This document shows positions 58,201-64,000 of a DNA stretch of 64,000 nucleotides, in pieces (within the stretch, counting starts at the first letter, position 1; each line of letters starts with the position of its first letter). Made by a program: the position numbers and the translations under genes. Below the pieces are notes generated by a model that searched no databases, was not told the origin of the DNA, and was given only the letters and a program-made list of their open reading frames with translations. Origin of the DNA: Sympetrum striolatum (Eukaryota > Arthropoda > Insecta > Odonata > Libellulidae); assembly GCA_947579665.1 (NCBI GenBank), contig OX388346.1, forward strand, positions 87,422,615 through 87,486,614, given 5' to 3'.

Positions 58201-58370
58201 CCTACCTAACGGGGATCCTCCCTCGCTGGGACCCTCCCTCGCCGGGACCCTCCCACGCCGGGGTCTTCCCTCACCTACGTCCTCCCTCGCCGTGGTCCTC
58301 CGTCGCTGAGTCCAGACGCCACGGCGTCGCGGCGGCGGCGGCGGCGCGCGACGCCCCTTGTCGGGATCCT
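55229..58370. repeat. GC-rich minisatellite, 16-bp unit, with higher-order repeats
   Basis: About 3.1 kb of tandem units of consensus GTCCTCCCTCGCTGGG. Common variants start ACC, ATC or ATT and end CGCCGAG, CGCCGGG or CGTTGGG. Higher-order structure is clear. A 160-bp (10-unit) duplication occurs at about 55469-55780. Near-identical blocks recur with spacings of 224, 432 and 224 bp (14, 27 and 14 units), giving a 656-bp period at about 56640-57956. The 16-bp unit is not a multiple of 3 and no unit contains a stop, so all plus frames and at least one minus frame stay open for long distances. The 556-codon frame at 55189-56859 is a by-product, not a gene. The array is CpG-rich and ends in a short CGG-rich tract (58325-58352). 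Confidence 0.95.
58325..58352. repeat. (CGG)n-like tract at the minisatellite edge
   Basis: GCGTCGC followed by CGG repeats and GCGCGCGACGCC, all CpG-dense, marks the right boundary of the array before the sequence returns abruptly to AT-rich DNA. Confidence 0.8.
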
Positions 58371-58384
58371 CCCACGCTGTTCTT

Positions 58385-59689
58385 TCTCTTAAGTCCCTCG
58401 GAAAAGAAAATATGTATTAATCACCAAAATTAATCCTTATTGAATGAAGTAGTGAGGTAATTTTATATACAGATATTGAATATGCAATATTTTTAATTTA
58501 TTAGGTAAATTGACTAATATCTGAGTGCGTCATACTTTCGAGAATTTACCATACTCTACTTTAATATTTATATTACTACATCCAGGTTAATGTTTTAAAA
58601 TCTTCAATAATTATAATGAATTTTATGAAATCTACTAAGCCTGATTTAGCAATATCATTTTATATAATCTAATTAAAAAGCAAAGAAGCAAATTTTTGTG
58701 AAAAATTAGAATATGAAGTGAAGCTTTGGAATATTATGGGACTAGATACATTAGTTTATAATCAACGGATATTTTAATTTTCTGCAAAATATAAATTTAA
58801 CCATGCGTGAGTAGCTTTCCTTCATTAAACTAATAAAGAATCTAGATCGAATTTCTGATAACATCAAAAATAGTCCGAAAGTAGAAATTCATTGACCGCA
58901 ATTCGTTGAAAATTTAGTGATTCTGACATTAGCAATTTCAAGATTTAGTGATGTCATTCTATAAAATATAATTTAAATAAATAAAAGGGGTACATGTGTT
59001 TGCTGTGGAAGATAATTATATTGGATACCTGAATATATAACTGACGGGGTTTCATTATTTGTGAAATTTACATTGTGTATTTAGTTTTGTAATTTTGTTG
59101 ACACCGAAGTAAGGAAACCTCTGTGTCATTTATTCCTTTGGGAGGTCCGCAATAATTAAATTTTAACAATGCTATTTAAAATTTCAATAACTTTTGATTA
59201 TTAAAGCGAAGAAAAATCTAAGTGGAAATCACAGTAAGACTGACTGGAAAAATTCTTAGACGACCAATCCCTTAAATTGCTTCTATTTAATGGAAAACAT
59301 TCATGATTTGGACGTTAGCACTTTCCGAGTATTTGTAAACTTGTGGGAAAATCGAGTACATAGTGTCATTTTCACTGCTTCCAAAGACAAATCATCAATC
59401 GATCAAAAAAATGAGAAATTGTTACAGAAGTTAATGCAAACGATGAATATATATGAAATAATTTAAGGTTCGAGATTTTTGTTATGAAAGGCTCTCATCA
59501 TCAATGCTGTGTTGCAGGTATTGAAGCTGGAGATACTGTCTCAAATAGCGATCAAATATTTTCGACCAGAATCTCCGTTCGTCCTATCTGTGTATTATTA
59601 TGGCTAAGTTAGAAATTCTTCTCCGCAAACATGAGATGCCTAAAGTCCACGAGTTTGCATAAACTAAGGAAAGCGTTTTAAACGAACAG
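58385..59689. other. Non-coding stretch, no gene recognised
   Basis: Very AT-rich, with no ORF over 60 codons, no domain and no transposon ends seen. Confidence 0.5.
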
Positions 59690-62600
59690 TCGGTAGATAG
59701 AATTATGATTTATAGCGATAAATATCGTAGTTGTATTGCTTGTATGACCTTATCGATGTATTAGAGATTATGAAACTGTAGTTATATTAGCTGAAACAGT
59801 GATTCTCAATATCTAAAACTCGCACTCCTTTCAATTCAGACCAGTGGAATAGTAACGCAAATAAAATGAAGTCAAGGGCTTTACAATGTCGGAGATTATT
59901 TACGATAGCATTATATTTACAAAAACAAGTCCTTGAGTTCGTGGAAAAACCGGAAGGTGAAAATGGCGGAAGAAAAAAATCTTAGGAGTGGAAGTGATTA
60001 AAATTTGAGAAGCTTCGACCTTGACACATTTTTGTACTTAATATGCTTGTGTTCTACATACAAAAAGGAGAGCTAATCTCTATAAATAAGGAAACAAAGG
60101 TGATACTAGAGTTGAAGAAATGAAAGTGAAATCACATCGAACTAATGATATCTATTACTACGGCAATACCGTTTCCACGTTAGAAAAAACTACGCGCGCA
60201 ATGCCTAAAGAATAACTATTCATACATTAAATTTATCTTTAATATAAAAGAAACAAATTATCTTAAAAAAGTAACTCAATTGGAATATAAGATATCAAAG
60301 TACGAGTTTAAGTTTAAAAATTACTAATTTTATCGTCTTACATTGAAGTCACGAATCCTACACTGTATAGTAGCTGAAGAGACCATTAATTCTCGAGGGG
60401 ATATCCACGCAATAGCCCAAACTTTCTTCACCCAACAAACTTTTCTTTAAATTCGTCATGTTTGCTTAATATTTCTAAATTTACTAATAGCGTTACTCAG
60501 ATGGAGTTTTTTTTCATCATGAACTCTTAAAATATTATCTATAATTTAAACATATCTCTAGCATCTTCAAACGAAAGTAGAATTGAAAGACCAAAATTAA
60601 AGAATTAAATATATAATTTTTTAATGCCTTCTCGATTTCGAATGACAGTGGTATTTTTTTAATTTAGTAATTTATTTTCAAAAATAAAACAAAGCCTTTA
60701 AAAAGACGTACTGTGTATGTATATTTTTGGGAATGTGTCGCCATTGCTGTGTTAGAAACGTTAATAATTATTCAAATAAATCTTCTAAAGTTTTAAAATC
60801 ATATTATTAGATCAACAGGATATGGAAAATGACTCTAGGAATTGATTTTTGAATTATGACAAAAGTTCCAAATTTTATTAAAATTTTAAATAAAATGGAT
60901 GTTAAAATATACGAAAAAAACGAAGATTCATTATCAAATGAGCTCGAAAAATAGTATTACCGATCATCACAGGTAACATCACGTTAGAAATTGTTTAATG
61001 CCGCAAATGTAAAATGCCATGAAGTGCAAAAGAGCGTAAAATAAACATTTCATTATATAACTTTAATAAATTGTCAGTAGGAAGAATGATGACCCACAGC
61101 GATAAATATTCTACCTGACATTGATCTACGAGCTCATCGATATCTAATCAATTATAAAACCTTAGTTTCATTCGCTAATAAAGTGAAATTAAAGATCAAT
61201 AATACGCCCTATTCTGTTCCGCTACAGTCTAGTAGGAGAGTAACTCAAACAAACTAAAGTAAAAATACATACGATGCTAGAGACTATGTATGTACGAATA
61301 CAAGACCTTGAACTTGTGGAAAGACCTGAAGGTCGAAATTAGAGGAATAGTTGGCTTCCGATTAAAAAAAACGTAGCAATGGAAGTAATTTAAGGAAACC
61401 TAGACCTTGAGGTGAGGACTTGTTTCTGTAGTTGCTTGAGTTGTGGTAAGAAAAAATGAGAAAGTGAATGTAAGCTAATCTGAAAAAGCGAAGAATTTAA
61501 AGATGATACTAGCATTAAAACGGGAAGAATGAAAGGGAAATCACATAGATCTAATGACATCTACTTTTACTATGACGACATTGTTTCTGCGATTGAAAGA
61601 GTTAAGTACGCTACTAACATATGGAGTGTCTATTGAAGTCATCTGTAGTATAAAATGATCAAATAATCTTGAATTTAAACTTAATAATTTGGAATTTAAT
61701 ATAATAGATAATCCTAATTCGATCGAATATCAAATAGAAATTACGTGTATTAAAATTAAAACAAAATTTCTTGTTTAATGCTTTCATTCGAATAACATGA
61801 TAATTTATTTTCGAAAAATAAAATAAAGCCTCTAGCGTTTATGAATTATAGATGTGGATATTATGGGAAAGTGTCGCCTTTACTATGATAGAAACACTTA
61901 TTATTACGTATATAAAACCATCTGATATATAATGACAATCTATCTATACTGTGCTTTTACTGGAGAGACGTGAAATAACCCTTTCAGAATGAAAAACGTA
62001 TATTCATATTTTGGAACCTGTTTGTATATATTCGTCACATAAATCAAAAACGTAACAGAATAAATCGAAATGCAATTCAGTATGTTTGTGTCAGAATGTA
62101 ATAGCTGTATTCCGAAATAAATGGCGACATTGTTTAGTGGTAAATAGATTGCAGGAAAAATATATATTAGAAAACAACGAAGATCTATGCAAAACGAAAG
62201 GGTTTAATAATACGTCAGACGGATGATACCGAAAATATAATCTTAACTTGAAATACTAGGTCCCGTTCAAGTAGTATTTCAAATCACGAAAATTTATGTT
62301 GTTTCTTAAACATTCTATTGTCTTATATTGAACTTTATAACTTCAAAGATCTATATACTGCTTTATATTATAAAAAATTTCTCACATTAGAGATGCTTAA
62401 TGATTATTTAATACAAACCGGACGCTTTGCTTTTGATCAATAAACCCTTCTGACCTTATCTCAAATATTTAGAAAATAAAATTTAATTGTATGACTGAAT
62501 TAATGTATGAATACGTAAATTAATTTATTAATGGAAAATATTTGGAAATGTGCAGCGTCATTAAATATTTAAAAATATCTTACACTTGGGCTGCATAAAA

Positions 62601-64000
62601 TGTTTAAGCAACGGCGAAAATTGTAATAAGGCAGAAAATATCACTATAAAAGAACTTACCTGAATCGGAAATCCGGAAGATATTATTTTGATTATCCTTC
62701 GTTTTTCAGCATTTTCAATATCACAGAAAGGCACCCAGAATGATCATCCAAAAGTGAGTGAATTGACTTCCGCAGGACTTGAAATAATAAAAACTTTCAA
62801 TCAATGCAATCAATCAAACTAGTACTTCCTATGCGACGTAGTTAAACGAGGTTTAATACCACATCGAAGATATTCGGCAAATATTTCTCCGGGCTTCAAT
62901 TTGATTATTCATCAACCTCAAAACAGTGATGACTTAACTGAAACACATACTACACTGAAACACATAAATACAGTAATAATATTCAAATGAAAAGGGAATT
63001 AAATTGTAAATGATCAAAACAGAATGTTTAAAAACGTTAAAGGATCGTAAATTCAAATCGAAATTCTTTTCAGAATAACTGTTAATAGGATAGTTGTAAG
63101 TTCGTATTGAAATGATAAAATATTCATTGATCATTTCCGAAATTCAACCCTCTAATTTCGTTGAAGACAATGAAATGTGATAGCAAACATCTAAGACTAA
63201 CGTTAATGTAAAATGGAGAGATAGCTCAGCTATCTATCAGATAGCAATTCATGAGTCGAGGATAGAATAAAAATATACATTCTCGGAGACAATAAGTTTT
63301 ACCTACTATTCAAGATTAGCATGCAAGGAAAATGTGAATATAATATTAAACGAAGTTTTTAAGAAAGACCTTAAATAAAATATGTCTATCTGGGAAACAA
63401 AAGTTAAATTTTAAATATAAAATTCGTTGATTTGTAATCCGTTGATTATATCCAGGTAATCTCATAGTAATTTCCAAAAATATTACTTAGTTTACTCCAA
63501 CCCCCAAGTAATACTTATAATTAATTTCAAAAACAACAATTGTGACGTGATTTCCCGAAAAACATTAATTGTAATAGAGTATAAACTCGAATGGAAGGTA
63601 AGCTTCGATGAAAAAATCTCAGCAGTGGAAGTTACACAAATTTTAGGAAACCGCGATATTGAGGTGATGCCTTTTATTCTTTTCTTAAATTCTAGAGTTT
63701 AAATTACAGAAATTATATTCTAAATAACTGAGAAAAATTTGAAGGTGATACTCCAGTTGAAATAGGAGGAATTGAAATAGCTAACGCGAAGCCCAAAGAA
63801 TGTAGAGTTATCATTGCAGCAATAAAAAGTTAATCCTTATTATTTTATGAAAACAATATTAACTACTCGTTATAAATAAAATAATATGTTACGCTGGAGA
63901 TATCAAACATCATAAAGAATATATCTCAGAAAATATCATAATGAAATAGCTAACCTGTAGAGAAATTCCAAAAGACATCATTTGATGATCCTACGCTGAA
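59690..64000. repeat. Ancient diverged tandem duplication, ~1.1-1.4 kb pitch
   Basis: Ordered blocks recur. GCGATAAATAT at about 59714 and 61097 is followed by (GTCCT/GACCT)TGA(G/A)(T/C)T(C/T)GTGGAAA-AcC-GAAGGT at about 59930 and 61303. Then come AGTGGAAGT...GACCTTGA, AAATCACAT(C/A)...CTAATGA(T/C)ATCTA at about 60130 and 61530, and AATAAAACAAAGCC / AATAAAATAAAGCC at about 60685 and 61821. GCAGTGGAAGTTA...GATATTGAGGTGATGCC and GGTGATACTCCAGTTGA at 63620-63760 belong to the same series. ACTTACCTGAATCGGAAATCCGGAAGA (62655) matches TAACCTGTAGAGAAATTCCAAAAGA near 63950. There is no ORF over 66 codons. This is either an old satellite-like array or repeated copies of an unrecognised element; the right edge is beyond the window. 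Confidence 0.55.

Noticed and set aside
55189..58433. Many long ORFs (up to 556 codons) in the right part of the window
   Set aside because: They all lie in the 16-bp minisatellite, are open in several frames on both strands, and repeat with the unit; they are by-products of a stop-free repeat.
1..64000. CRISPR array, prokaryotic operons, prophage or defence system
   Set aside because: No bacterial gene organisation. The only regular array is the minisatellite, which lacks distinct spacers.

Overview
This is a eukaryotic, AT-rich, gene-poor window, most likely from an arthropod and probably an insect. The evidence is the transposon mix (a Mos1-like mariner, PIF/Harbinger, ISL2EU-type THAP transposon, piggyBac-like and non-LTR elements), a Dally-like glypican first exon and an intact selenocysteine tRNA. 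Bacterial features are absent: no operons, no ribosome-binding sites and no long ORFs outside repeats. Selenocysteine use has been lost in several insect orders, so the tRNA-Sec also constrains which lineage this can be.

Only two host genes are supportable. One is the first coding exon of a secreted or GPI-anchored glypican on the minus strand (29883-30090), ending in a consensus splice donor with a CpG-rich upstream block. The roughly 29 kb to its left would be its first intron or the start of that intron. The other is tRNA-Sec(TCA) on the minus strand (39481-39567).

Almost everything else recognisable is mobile DNA. From left to right: three diverged 3' ends of one LINE family (about 4849-5298, 19190-19660, 20895-21367); the N-terminal part of a Mos1-like mariner (8640-9112); two fold-back elements sharing a core motif (18141-18302, 22640-22912); a LINE-tail candidate (31840-32093); a piggyBac-like non-autonomous element (33569-34141); a non-LTR reverse-transcriptase fragment starting at its YADD box (34727-35452); an internally deleted Tc1/mariner with intact terminal inverted repeats (38427-38989); a possible piggyBac transposase fragment (40884-41120); and a hAT-like MITE (41536-41808).

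The most informative locus is 44704-53002. It is a complete PIF/Harbinger transposon with matching terminal inverted repeats and a TAA target-site duplication. It carries a decayed DDE transposase on the plus strand and a MADF-like DNA-binding protein gene on the minus strand. A second complete DNA transposon of the ISL2EU type (47801-51683) sits inside it and splits the MADF-like gene. That inner element carries a THAP-DDE transposase and the remnant of a SWIM zinc-finger second ORF. A third insertion, a LINE endonuclease fragment, lies at 46505-47090.

To the right are a head-to-head pair of tRNA-derived SINEs (54150-54347), a 3.1 kb GC-rich minisatellite of a 16-bp unit with higher-order repeats (about 55229-58370), and about 4.5 kb of ancient diverged tandem duplication (59690-64000). 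Long ORFs in the minisatellite are by-products of the repeat and are not annotated as genes. All calls come from reading the sequence; no database search was possible.
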